A stretch of DNA of 64,000 nt, taken from positions 744,001-808,000 of the forward strand of contig NC_020284.1 of NCBI RefSeq assembly GCF_000340905.1, given 5' to 3'. Shown here in pieces: positions 18,800 to 27,744 of the stretch. A model generated the notes under the pieces. The model did no database searches and was not told the DNA's origin. It saw only the letters and a list, made by a program, of their open reading frames with translations. The translations under genes and the position numbers were made by a program. Each line of letters opens with the position of its first letter. The first letter of the stretch is position 1. The stretch is from Candidatus Kinetoplastibacterium galatii TCC219. Lineage in GTDB: Bacteria; Pseudomonadota; Gammaproteobacteria; Burkholderiales; Burkholderiaceae_B.

Positions 18800-19594
18800 A
18801 TGATAATATTAATCGACTCTGGAAACAGTAGAATAAAAGTAGGTTGGTTATTAAATAAAGATGGTTCTATCCACAGAGAACCACATGCAGCAATATTTGA
18901 TAATTTAAATATAAAATCTCTTAGTCAATGGCTAGAATGTTTACCCAAAAAACCAAATTACGCATTGGGTGTTAATGTAGCAGGCAAACATCGCGAAAAT
19001 ATAATAGAATACGAGTTAAATAATATAGATTGCAAAATTGAATGGGTGATAGCTCAAGAAAGGACATCGTTACTAATAAACAAGTATAAAAACCATGATC
19101 AATTAGGAGCAGATAGATGGGCTGCAATGCTAGGAATAGTAGAGAAACAGAAGAAAACTCATCCACCATTAATTGTAGCAAGTTTCGGTACAGCAACTAC
19201 GATAGATATCATAAGCCCTAATAATATTTTTGTAGGAGGTATAATACTTCCTGGGTCTTTTATGATGAGACAATCTCTTACAAATGGAACAGCAAATCTA
19301 CCAATGTCTAGCGGAGAATCCTCTGACTTTCCATTAGATACTATTAATTCTATAAATTCAGGAATTTCCTCAGCACAATCAGGAGCGCTAGTAAGACAAT
19401 GCATAGTAACATTTAGAGAATATAATCAATTTCCAATAATATATGTAACTGGTGGAGTATGGCCAGAAATAGAGAAAGAAACAAGACAACTGATTAATGG
19501 AATAAAATTTAGAGGTGAGAAAAAAACAGAAATAATATACGAAAATAGGCCAGTTCTAGATGGATTAGCTATTATGGCTAGAAACATATTATAA
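18800..19594 (+). CDS. coaX: Type III pantothenate kinase
   Basis: 264 residues. First step of coenzyme A synthesis, phosphorylating pantothenate; the type III enzyme is not feedback-inhibited by CoA. Seen: 'LIDSGNSRIKVGW' (phosphate 1 loop, Asp), 'LGADRWAAMLG' and 'ASFGTATTIDII' (phosphate 2). Immediately follows birA, the usual betaproteobacterial pair. Its 3' end overlaps the convergent waaA gene by 6 nt. panB, elsewhere in this window, feeds the same pathway. Confidence 0.95.
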   Translation: MIILIDSGNSRIKVGWLLNKDGSIHREPHAAIFDNLNIKSLSQWLECLPKKPNYALGVNVAGKHRENIIEYELNNIDCKIEWVIAQERTSLLINKYKNHDQLGADRWAAMLGIVEKQKKTHPPLIVASFGTATTIDIISPNNIFVGGIILPGSFMMRQSLTNGTANLPMSSGESSDFPLDTINSINSGISSAQSGALVRQCIVTFREYNQFPIIYVTGGVWPEIEKETRQLINGIKFRGEKKTEIIYENRPVLDGLAIMARNIL

Positions 19595-20854
19595 AAAAGT
19601 TTCTATCTCTCTAACTATCCTTTTAGTAGAACCTCTGTGAGAATTTACCCATGACCAAGCAGATTGTTTCATTAAAGAAACTTTGTTTTTATTGTACATT
19701 AAACACTTAGCCATATCTATTGCTTCCTCAGCATTATTTGCTCTTAAAATAACACCAAGTTTTTCTGCCTCAATAGATAGGTCTTGGAAATTAAAAGTAT
19801 AAGGACCTACAATTACAGGAACATCTGCAAGACATGCTTCTATAAAATTATGACCACCTAGTGGAGCAAAACTACCAGCAACTATAGAAACATCTGACAT
19901 ACCATAATAAAAAAACATTTCACCCATAGAATCTCCGAGCATAATACTAAAATTATTCAGCGAATGCTTATCAGATATAGATGACTTTCTTTCGAACGGT
20001 ATGTTCTCTCTTCTTAAAATATCAGCCAAAATATCAAACCTTTCTTCATGACGAGGCACTAGTAAAAATAGAATATTGTCTTCTCTTGATTGCTTAATAT
20101 GCTCTATAAACATAGTCTCTTCATCTTCTCTCATACTGGCTATAAGCACTATAGATTTTTTTATATTTTTTTTAAACTTTGCTCCTGCCAATATTTGATA
20201 TTTTGGAACATCCATATCGAACTTAATATTACCAGTAACTATAATGGACAAAGCACCAGCTTTTTTTAATAAATAAGCATCTGAAGTTGTTTGAGCCAAT
20301 ACTAGCGATATGTTTTTCAATGACAAACGGACTATTGACTTAAACCTCATCATTCTAATAAATGATCTTTTGGATAATCTTGCACTAGCTAAAACAATTG
20401 GTAATCTCAATTTATGCGCATAATGTAACAAATTCGGCCAAATTTCTCTCTCTATAATTATTCCAATTTTAGGTTTATAGCAACTTAAAAATCTTTGAAC
20501 ACAGCCAGGGAAATCATATGGTAAAAATACCAATGCCATTCTTTTTGATATTAAATAACTACAAAATAATCTATGCCCCTCTTCCTTAACGCTAGAAGTA
20601 TTACCCGTTATTAGAATTAAAAATCCATTGTCTAATAGATGATGAACAAGTGGACAAGACGCCCTAAGCTCGCCAAGACTAGCTGCATGAATCCATACTA
20701 TAACACCTTCTTTGAATTTGTTTTTATAAATCCCAAACTTCTCTCTAGAGAAAATAGCCTGTATTGTTTTTTTGTTTCTACCACATAATAATAAATATAT
20801 CCAAATAAAAGGAGCACATAAATATAATAGTAAAGTATACGTCATATAGATCAT
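19589..20854 (-). CDS. waaA: 3-deoxy-D-manno-octulosonic acid transferase
   Basis: About 421 residues from the ATG at 20854 (another ATG lies at 20845; the frame is open further upstream to 20932 but the extra residues are not conserved). Inner-membrane GT30 glycosyltransferase that adds Kdo to lipid IVA. An N-terminal membrane anchor is followed by 'WIHAASLGELRAS' with the catalytic Glu, 'GIIIEREIWPNLL', 'LASARLSKRS' and 'GGHNFIEA' near the C-terminal sugar-nucleotide site. Shows that an inner-core lipopolysaccharide is still made. Confidence 0.94.
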   Translation of the reverse strand: MIYMTYTLLLYLCAPFIWIYLLLCGRNKKTIQAIFSREKFGIYKNKFKEGVIVWIHAASLGELRASCPLVHHLLDNGFLILITGNTSSVKEEGHRLFCSYLISKRMALVFLPYDFPGCVQRFLSCYKPKIGIIIEREIWPNLLHYAHKLRLPIVLASARLSKRSFIRMMRFKSIVRLSLKNISLVLAQTTSDAYLLKKAGALSIIVTGNIKFDMDVPKYQILAGAKFKKNIKKSIVLIASMREDEETMFIEHIKQSREDNILFLLVPRHEERFDILADILRRENIPFERKSSISDKHSLNNFSIMLGDSMGEMFFYYGMSDVSIVAGSFAPLGGHNFIEACLADVPVIVGPYTFNFQDLSIEAEKLGVILRANNAEEAIDMAKCLMYNKNKVSLMKQSAWSWVNSHRGSTKRIVREIETFL

Positions 20855-21058
20855 AAGAATTAGATATTCCCTAATTAATAACTTAATGGGAAAACAATAT
20901 TCATAATTACATTGATAGACAAAATAAAGCAATGTAATCTAACTAACGCTCTCCATAAATACTTTAGATAGTTTTGTGTTAGAGAATACTAGTTACAAAA
21001 ATATATAAATAACAGTCTATTTAAATAACTGTACTCTCTATACATCAATCGTTAATAT

Positions 21059-22834
21059 TTACCTCAATTTAATATGCAAATCTTTTAATTGATCATCATT
21101 AACAATAGATGGTGCTTCAGTAATTAAACACTGAGCTCTCTGAGTTTTAGGAAATGCTATAACATCTCTTATAGAATCAGAATTAGTTAATAAGGCAACA
21201 ATCCTGTCAAGACCAAAAGCTATACCACCATGAGGTGGGGCCCCATATCTCAAAGCATCTAACAGAAAACCAAACTGCTCTCTTGACATCTCTTCATCAA
21301 TACCTAGTGCTTTAAATATTTTACTTTGCAAGCTACTATTAGATATGCGTATAGAGCCACCTCCTATTTCCCATCCATTTAATACCATGTCATAAGCTTT
21401 AGAAATGACCTTATCATACTCTTCGTTATCAAGGAAAGCATCATGACCATTTTTTATACTTGTAAAAGGATGATGTACAGCAGAGTACCGATTATTTTTA
21501 TCGTCAAATTCAAACATAGGGAAATCAATTACCCATAACGGTCTCCAACTATTTGAAAATATCCCTGTGGCCTTTCCAAACTCACTATGACCTATTTTCA
21601 CTCTCAAAGATCCCAGAGAATCATTAACTATTTTATTTTTATCAGCACAGAAAAAGATAATATCTCCATCTGATACCTCAATATGTTCCATTAATTTTAA
21701 TAGAATTGAATCATTAATATTTTTTAATATTGGAGACTGTAATCCATCGCGACCATCGCCTACTTTATTCACTTTTATATATGCCAAACCTTTAGCACCA
21801 TAAATTCCTACAAATTTTGTATAATCATCTATCTCTTTTCTAGAAAAATTAACACCACCTGGTACTTTTAAAGCAGCTACACGACTATCAGAGCTAGTTG
21901 CTGCATTAGAAAAAATTTTCAAATCAGAATCAGCCACTATATCAGTGACATCTATAAGTTTTAGATTTACTCTAAGGTCTGGTTTATCAGAACCATAATT
22001 ATACATTGCTTCTTTCCAAGTCATAATTGGAAATGTTTCTGGTAAGCTAATATCCTTAACTTTTTTAAAAATAAACTTAATCATGTCTTCGAATATATGA
22101 CGTATCTCGTCTTCTTCTAAAAACGATAACTCGCAATCAATCTGAGTAAACTCTGGCTGTCTATCTGCTCTTAAATCTTCATCACGAAAACATTTTGTAA
22201 TCTGATAATATCTGTCAAACCCAGAAATCATCAACATCTGCTTAAAAAGTTGTGGTGATTGAGGAAGAGCAAAAAAATGCCCTCCATGTACACGAGATGG
22301 TACTAGATAATCACGAGCTCCTTCTGGAGTACTTTTTGTTAGCATAGGAGTTTCTATTTCAATAAAACCCATCCTGTCTAAGAAACTACGTACAGCAGAA
22401 GAAACACTATATCTTGTCATTAGGTTTTTTTGCATCTTAACTCTGCGCAAATCTAATACGCGATTGAGCAATCTTGTATTTTCTGACAGATTTGTGTCAT
22501 CCAGTTGAAATGGCAAAGAGATTGCTGCATTGAATACTGTAATCTCATCACATAAAACTTCTAGATTACCAGTAGACATATCAACATTAACTGTTCCATC
22601 TGGGCGTGATTGAACTATGCCTGTGATTCCTATACAGAATTCATTACGAAGAGTTTCTGCTGCACTAAATACTTGTTTATCAGGGCTAAAAACAATTTGC
22701 ACTAAACCAGTTCGATCACGTAAATCTATAAAGATTACGCCGCCATGATCACGTCTACGATGTACCCAGCCATACAAAGTGACCTTTTGTCCTAAATTTT
22801 TACTACAAACCTGTCCAACATAGCAGGTACGCAT
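21059..22834 (-). CDS. aspS: Aspartyl-tRNA synthetase
   Basis: 591 residues, bacterial-type AspRS. An N-terminal OB-fold anticodon domain (about 1-110, '[15 protein letters not shown]') is followed by the class II catalytic core: motif 1 near '[31 protein letters not shown]' region (about 150-180), motif 2 '[18 protein letters not shown]' (about 215-232), the GAD insert (about 290-420) and motif 3 '[13 protein letters not shown]' (about 537-549). Whether it charges tRNA-Asn too cannot be judged. DUF502 lies 74 bp upstream on the same strand. Confidence 0.97.
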   Translation of the reverse strand: MRTCYVGQVCSKNLGQKVTLYGWVHRRRDHGGVIFIDLRDRTGLVQIVFSPDKQVFSAAETLRNEFCIGITGIVQSRPDGTVNVDMSTGNLEVLCDEITVFNAAISLPFQLDDTNLSENTRLLNRVLDLRRVKMQKNLMTRYSVSSAVRSFLDRMGFIEIETPMLTKSTPEGARDYLVPSRVHGGHFFALPQSPQLFKQMLMISGFDRYYQITKCFRDEDLRADRQPEFTQIDCELSFLEEDEIRHIFEDMIKFIFKKVKDISLPETFPIMTWKEAMYNYGSDKPDLRVNLKLIDVTDIVADSDLKIFSNAATSSDSRVAALKVPGGVNFSRKEIDDYTKFVGIYGAKGLAYIKVNKVGDGRDGLQSPILKNINDSILLKLMEHIEVSDGDIIFFCADKNKIVNDSLGSLRVKIGHSEFGKATGIFSNSWRPLWVIDFPMFEFDDKNNRYSAVHHPFTSIKNGHDAFLDNEEYDKVISKAYDMVLNGWEIGGGSIRISNSSLQSKIFKALGIDEEMSREQFGFLLDALRYGAPPHGGIAFGLDRIVALLTNSDSIRDVIAFPKTQRAQCLITEAPSIVNDDQLKDLHIKLR

Positions 22835-22908
22835 TGGAATAACTCCATTTAATAATAAATAAGGGTGTACTATAACACTAATATTTTAAATCATAATATT
22901 TAGAATTA

Positions 22909-23511
22909 TTATTTAATCTTGTGAGATGAAACAACACCCATTGAAACAATATATTTCAGAGCTGTATCTACGTTCATATCTAAAGGCTTAATAACATCTC
23001 TCCCAACTATCAAGAAGAAACCTGATGTTGGATTTGGTGTTGTAGGAACATAGACGCTAATATACTCATCGAGTGGCAAATAAGATACTATATTATTACC
23101 AGGTGTTCCTGTAAGGAAAGCTATAGTCCAACAACCTTGTCTAGGATACTCAATTAGAACAGCTTGTCTAAAAGATTGGCTATCAGATGACAAAACCGTG
23201 TCGCTAACCTGCTTAACAGAATTATATATAGAACGTACCAATGGTATTTTACCTAAAACAGCATTCCAGTAACCTAATAAGGTGCGTCCGATCAAATTGG
23301 CAGTCATTACCCCACTTGTCCATATAACCACCACAACCATAATTAACTGAAAGCCTGGTATATCATAGCCAAATAAATATTTTGAAGATAAGAAATTTGG
23401 AACAGAGGCTTCCATTATGCCAACCAATAGTCCTAACACCCATAAGGTTATGACTATAGGAACCCATACTAACAAACCAGTAATGAAGTATTTTTTAAAC
23501 ATTGATATCAC
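22909..23511 (-). CDS. DUF502 membrane protein
   Basis: 200 residues. Two strongly hydrophobic segments (about 8-32 and 54-76) flank a short loop, followed by 'LIGRTLLGYWNAVLGKIPLVRSIYNSVKQ' type sequence and 'GFFLIVGRDVI', the hallmarks of DUF502. Function unknown; relatives are usually encoded just upstream of aspS as here. The small FmdB-like zinc-ribbon gene that often precedes it is not found in the 544-bp gap. Confidence 0.85.
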   Translation of the reverse strand: MISMFKKYFITGLLVWVPIVITLWVLGLLVGIMEASVPNFLSSKYLFGYDIPGFQLIMVVVVIWTSGVMTANLIGRTLLGYWNAVLGKIPLVRSIYNSVKQVSDTVLSSDSQSFRQAVLIEYPRQGCWTIAFLTGTPGNNIVSYLPLDEYISVYVPTTPNPTSGFFLIVGRDVIKPLDMNVDTALKYIVSMGVVSSHKIK

Positions 23512-23954
23512 TTTTAAAACATTACTGAGAAGAACCCCAGCGGTTAGAGTTTAGATTATTTATAATAGTGAGTTGAATATATCAAGCAGAAACAGTCATA
23601 AAAATGCTTTAACAAACAACAACTAATGGGTATATTTTATCGTAAATATATAATCTTATGATAATTAAATTTATTTTGTTTTTCAAAATACTCTACAAAA
23701 ATTATATTTTGTTTTCATAAGATCATAGAAACAAGAAACATCAATATACAAATAAATTAGTTAATATTTAAATACTAAAAATATTTAGATTTTACACAAT
23801 AAAATCACAATCATGAATTAAACATGGAATTTAGTTAATACAGAACATATAATGTAACCTATATAAAATACTTTTGTACAACTGGTGTTTGTAATTTCAC
23901 ACAAGAAAAAGCTAAAAACCACAAAACACTACATGATAGTAAACCCAATTCGAA

Positions 23955-23969
23955 ATGACACTGTGTCAT
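23955..23969. promoter_or_regulatory. 15-bp palindrome, candidate operator
   Basis: ATGACAC-T-GTGTCAT: 7-bp arms around a single central T. Its centre lies 93 bp before the aminotransferase ATG and 32.5 bp (about three helical turns) from the centre of the larger palindrome. The two share a core of ACAC, T or TA, GTGT, as expected for two sites of one dimeric regulator. The regulator is unknown. Confidence 0.45.
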
Positions 23970-23979
23970 ATGTTTTAGT

Positions 23980-24009
23980 ATTTAACATTACACTAGTGTA
24001 ATGTTAAAT
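23980..24009. promoter_or_regulatory. Perfect 30-bp palindrome, candidate operator
   Basis: Uninterrupted perfect palindrome centred between 23994 and 23995 on CACTAGTG, with arms continuing through TTAC, AACA and ATTTA. It lies 46 bp before the aminotransferase ATG. There is no T-run and the flanking genes diverge, so a terminator is unlikely. It could be a protein-binding site, or form a cruciform or hairpin in the 5' leader. Confidence 0.55.
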
Positions 24010-24055
24010 TGCTATGTCTAAATTTTAATTTTTTAAATCTGTATGAGAATGATCT

Positions 24056-25213
24056 ATGGATAAATCAATAGAACACGAGTTTCATTTTTCAAGACGTGCT
24101 CAACAATTAACAAGTTCTGCTATTCGGGAAATCCTTAAAGTTACAGAAAGAGCTGAAATAATCTCGTTTGCAGGTGGGTTACCAGCTCCCAGTGGGTTTC
24201 CTGTCGAAGTAATAAGAGCAGCTTTCGATAAAATATTACGTGATAATGGTAAAGTTGCGCTTCAGTACGGAACAACAGAAGGTTTTGCGCCCTTACGTCA
24301 TTGGATTACTGAAGAAATGAATAAAGAGGGAGCAAATATAACTAGTGATCAAATATTAATGGTATCAGGATCACAACAAGCTTTAGATCTGATAAGCAAA
24401 ATAATGGTTAATGAAGGAGATAAAATACTTGTAGAAAATCCAAGCTACTTAGGAGCTTTACAAGCTTTCAGTGTTTATCAACCCAACTATATGCCTGTAT
24501 TAACAGATGATGGTGGTCTTGTTCCTGATTCCATAACACCTCAAATTGCTAAGGATGCACGTTTTATATATGCCTTACCTAACTTTCAAAATCCTACTGG
24601 ACGAACTCTCAATTTAGAAAGACGTGAGAAACTAGTTAGCATAATGGCTAATTTAAATATACCTATTATAGAAGATGATCCTTATGGTGAATTAAGGTAT
24701 AATGGAACACCTAAGCCTAGTCTCCTATCACTATCCAATAAACTTGGTGGAACTGTTATTAGATTAGGAACTTTTTCTAAAGTTCTAGCCCCAGGATTAA
24801 GACTAGGTTACATTGTAGCCCCAACAAATATCATTAAAAAATTGGTTCAAGCAAAACAAGCTGCTGATCTTCATACTTGCACCTTAACTCAAATGGCTGT
24901 ATATGATGTTGTTAAGGATGGATTTCTTGAAAAACATTTACCAAAAGTAAGAAATATTTACAAAACTCAAGGTAGTTGTATGCTTGAAGCTATTCGAAAA
25001 GAGTTTCCAGCTGAAACAAAGTGGACAAAACCAGAAGGAGGTATGTTTTTATGGATAACATTACCAGAACATATTAATAGCACAGAGCTTCTAAAAAAAG
25101 CAGTAGATAGAAACGTTGCTTTTGTGACCGGCAGACCTTTCTATATTGCCCCCGGATATGGACAGAACAATACTATACGTCTGAGTTTTGCGACAGTTCC
25201 AGAAGAAAAATAA
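24056..25213 (+). CDS. PLP-dependent aminotransferase, class I fold (LysN/MocR-like)
   Basis: 385 residues, fold type I aminotransferase related to 2-aminoadipate/aromatic aminotransferases (LysN, and the catalytic half of MocR proteins) without an N-terminal DNA-binding domain. Seen: 'ISFAGGLPAP', 'LQYGTTEGFAPLR', 'PNFQNPTGRT', 'EDDPYGELRYNG' and the PLP-binding Lys in 'GTFSKVLAPGLRLGY'; the C-terminal Arg in 'NTIRLSFA' binds the substrate carboxylate. The amino donor and acceptor are unknown; in a reduced genome it may serve several amino acid pathways. The upstream palindromes suggest it is one of few regulated genes here. ubiA follows. Confidence 0.87.
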   Translation: MDKSIEHEFHFSRRAQQLTSSAIREILKVTERAEIISFAGGLPAPSGFPVEVIRAAFDKILRDNGKVALQYGTTEGFAPLRHWITEEMNKEGANITSDQILMVSGSQQALDLISKIMVNEGDKILVENPSYLGALQAFSVYQPNYMPVLTDDGGLVPDSITPQIAKDARFIYALPNFQNPTGRTLNLERREKLVSIMANLNIPIIEDDPYGELRYNGTPKPSLLSLSNKLGGTVIRLGTFSKVLAPGLRLGYIVAPTNIIKKLVQAKQAADLHTCTLTQMAVYDVVKDGFLEKHLPKVRNIYKTQGSCMLEAIRKEFPAETKWTKPEGGMFLWITLPEHINSTELLKKAVDRNVAFVTGRPFYIAPGYGQNNTIRLSFATVPEEK

Positions 25214-25268
25214 AAATAGGTATTTCTATACTAGGTCAACTCATAAAAGAAAATCTATAAAACAAAAT

Positions 25269-26186
25269 ATGAAAAACGACAAAAACCTTAATGACATCAA
25301 TACGAATAGTTTCTTAAACACTATTTTACCAAGCAATTGGATACCTTTCATTATACTTTGTCGTTTAGATAGGCCAATAGGTATATGGCTAACTTTGCTA
25401 CCATGTTTCAGTGCCCTTATAATATGCTCTGATGGAATACCTAATATAAGTAATATTGTTATATTTTCTGTCGGAGCAATATTAATGAGAAGCATGGGAT
25501 GCACATTTAATGATATCTGTGATTATGAATTCGACAAAAAAGTAAGCAGAACATGCTATAGACCGTTAGCTATAGGTAGTATAACTTTGAAAAAAGCTAT
25601 CACCTTTCTTTTAATACAACTAATATTATGCTCATCACTTTTAATTTTCATAAACCACAACAGTAAGTTGCTGAGCATAATATTAGTTCCCATAGTTCTA
25701 ATATATCCTTTATGTAAAAGATTTACTTACTGGCCGCAAATCATTCTTGGAATATGCTTTAATTGGGGAATACTGATTGCATGGTCAGAGGTGACCAACT
25801 CTATTACTTTAAATACTTTTTTATTATGGTTTGGAGCAATATTTTGGCAAGTAGGTTATGACAGTATATATGCATATGTAGATTCAGAATATGATAAAAC
25901 TATAGGGTTAAAATCTACAGCCATTTTATTCTCAGAAAATGGAAAATTTTTTATATCATTATTTTACTTGTTTGCATTAATTTTTTGGTTTTTGGTAGGA
26001 TATAACCTGAAATTACATTTCAGTTATTACATAGGAATGACGGTTATTCTTTTACATTTCATGTGGCAAATTATTAATTTCCAACCAAAAAATCAGAAGA
26101 GAAATTTCTATCTATTTCTTCAAAATATCTGGGTCGGAATATTACTAGTATCATGTTCACTTACAGGTACTATGTTCATAAAATAA
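25269..26186 (+). CDS. ubiA: 4-hydroxybenzoate polyprenyltransferase
   Basis: 305 residues from the ATG at 25269; an upstream open frame overlapping the aminotransferase gene is not conserved. Polytopic membrane enzyme that prenylates 4-hydroxybenzoate in ubiquinone synthesis. Both Asp-rich prenyl-diphosphate motifs are present: NDICDYEFD (about residues 78-86) and 'YDSIYAYVDSEYD' (about 197-209), along with 'RLDRPIGIWLTLLPC'. It converges on panB with a 7-bp gap. Indicates respiratory quinone synthesis is retained at this step. Confidence 0.93.
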   Translation: MKNDKNLNDINTNSFLNTILPSNWIPFIILCRLDRPIGIWLTLLPCFSALIICSDGIPNISNIVIFSVGAILMRSMGCTFNDICDYEFDKKVSRTCYRPLAIGSITLKKAITFLLIQLILCSSLLIFINHNSKLLSIILVPIVLIYPLCKRFTYWPQIILGICFNWGILIAWSEVTNSITLNTFLLWFGAIFWQVGYDSIYAYVDSEYDKTIGLKSTAILFSENGKFFISLFYLFALIFWFLVGYNLKLHFSYYIGMTVILLHFMWQIINFQPKNQKRNFYLFLQNIWVGILLVSCSLTGTMFIK

Positions 26187-26193
26187 AAAGCAC

Positions 26194-27012
26194 TCATTTT
26201 TTAGCAAAGAAATAATTTTCTTTGCTAGGGAACATTCCAGAACGAACTTCTTCAGCATAACATTTAGCTGCATGTTGTATATCTTTTCCTACATTTGCAT
26301 AAGTCTTGACAAATTTTAAAGAAGAATCTGGATTCATTCCTAATATATCATCCACCACAAGAACTTGACCATCACAATCGGAAGAGGCTCCTATTCCAAT
26401 TACGGGAATATTTACTGCTTCTGTTACTTTTTTACCTATAGACTCAGCAACACATTCTAATACCAAAGCAAATGCTCCAGATTGCTCTAAAGCAATAGCT
26501 TCTGATATAACATTATCAACAATATGTTGATCTGGGGAAAGAGCCTTAAACCCACCAGAAATATTAAATTTTTGAGGCATTAATCCTATATGACCCATAA
26601 CTGGTATTCCTCTTTTATGAAGGAAATAGACTGTTTCTGCCATCTCTTCTCCACCCTCAAGCTTAACACCACTGGCTTTAGTTGCTGATAATATATGAGC
26701 TGCATTTCTAAATGCTTGTGATTTTGATTCTTGATAGGATCCAAATGGCATATCAACTACAACACAAGCATTTTTAGAACTCCTAGCCACTGCAGATCCG
26801 TGCGCTATCATCATATCTAATGATACTGACAATGTGTCGTTAAAGCCATAAATAACCATTCCTAATGAATCCCCAACTAATATAATATCCACATACGGAT
26901 CAATATTATTAGCTACTGAAGAAGTATATGCTGTCAACATTACTAGTTTTCTTTTCCCTTTTGATTCTTTAATGAAAGGTATATTTTTCCGATTTTGATG
27001 AAGAGTAGTCAT
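26194..27012 (-). CDS. panB: 3-methyl-2-oxobutanoate hydroxymethyltransferase
   Basis: 272 residues. Adds a hydroxymethyl group from methylene-THF to ketoisovalerate, the first committed step of pantothenate synthesis. Motifs: 'MLTAYTSSVA', 'LVGDSLGMVIYG' (metal-binding Asp), 'VVVDMPFGSYQ', 'VKLEGGEEM', 'VMGHIGLMPQ' and 'IGIGASSDCDGQVLV'. Family length is normal (about 264-280). ssb lies 60 bp upstream on the same strand but is functionally unrelated. The partners panC and panD are not in this window. Confidence 0.96.
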   Translation of the reverse strand: MTTLHQNRKNIPFIKESKGKRKLVMLTAYTSSVANNIDPYVDIILVGDSLGMVIYGFNDTLSVSLDMMIAHGSAVARSSKNACVVVDMPFGSYQESKSQAFRNAAHILSATKASGVKLEGGEEMAETVYFLHKRGIPVMGHIGLMPQKFNISGGFKALSPDQHIVDNVISEAIALEQSGAFALVLECVAESIGKKVTEAVNIPVIGIGASSDCDGQVLVVDDILGMNPDSSLKFVKTYANVGKDIQHAAKCYAEEVRSGMFPSKENYFFAKK

Positions 27013-27072
27013 GTTTAATATTTTCTTATAAATTATGTGGTAATATTTTTACTAATATTGGGTTTACTGAAA

Positions 27073-27522
27073 CTAAAATGGGATGTCATCTTCCATTTCT
27101 GAGATACTCATATTATTTCTCTCATTATTTGAGGTATTTCCTTTATGATGTGATGTGCCCTCCTGGGACTCCATGACTGATGTATCCTTGTTACCCAACA
27201 TCTGCATTTGATCTGCAACTATCTCAGTGATATATCTATCAGACCCTGTGTCTTTATCCTGCCATTTCCTTGTCTTTAGCCTTCCTTCTAGATATATAGG
27301 TTTACCTTTTTTTAAAAATTCTCCTGCTATCTCTGCTAAACGGTTATATAAAACAACTCTATGCCACTCGGTCTCTTCTTTTCTTTCTCCGCTATTTCTA
27401 TCCTTCCATTGAGATGTTGTAGCTATAGATAAGTTACAGATCGTAGAACCTTCAGGAGTATATCTCAGTTCAGGATCGCGTCCTAAATTTCCTAGAAGTA
27501 TGACTTTATTAACAGATGCCAC
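27073..27522 (-). CDS. ssb: Single-stranded DNA-binding protein
   Basis: 149 residues. OB-fold (about 1-108): '[20 protein letters not shown]', '[23 protein letters not shown]', '[15 protein letters not shown]'. A flexible Ser/Asn-rich linker leads to the acidic C-terminal tip MEDDIPF, which recruits replication and repair proteins. Divergent from uvrA, a classic proteobacterial arrangement; the 222-bp gap between them must hold both promoters. Confidence 0.97.
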   Translation of the reverse strand: MASVNKVILLGNLGRDPELRYTPEGSTICNLSIATTSQWKDRNSGERKEETEWHRVVLYNRLAEIAGEFLKKGKPIYLEGRLKTRKWQDKDTGSDRYITEIVADQMQMLGNKDTSVMESQEGTSHHKGNTSNNERNNMSISEMEDDIPF

Positions 27523-27744
27523 TATAATTACTCCAAGTTATTAATAAGATTTGTTTTTAACTATTAGATGAAATAAATTTTTGGAATGTTTAATAGCAAC
27601 TATAGAATATATGTTTTATATTTCTAGATATTACTAAACATGATAATTAACCTAAAAATAAAGTCTCTAATATTAACGAATAAAATATTCTGATATTTTA
27701 TATAGAAGTAGAATACAACACTTATCTTCAGTGAAAATTTTATA

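Larger units (their letters stand above)
23512..24055. other. 544-bp divergent gene-free region
   Basis: AT-rich region between the DUF502 gene (-) and the aminotransferase gene (+). No frame or RNA gene is supported. It must contain both outward promoters. The aminotransferase-proximal end holds two palindromes annotated separately at 23955-23969 and 23980-24009. The remainder has only short AT-rich repeats. Confidence 0.6.

Noticed and set aside
25188..25268. Earlier start for ubiA overlapping the aminotransferase 3' end
   Set aside because: The extra 27 residues are basic and not family-like; the ATG at 25269 gives the normal UbiA length.
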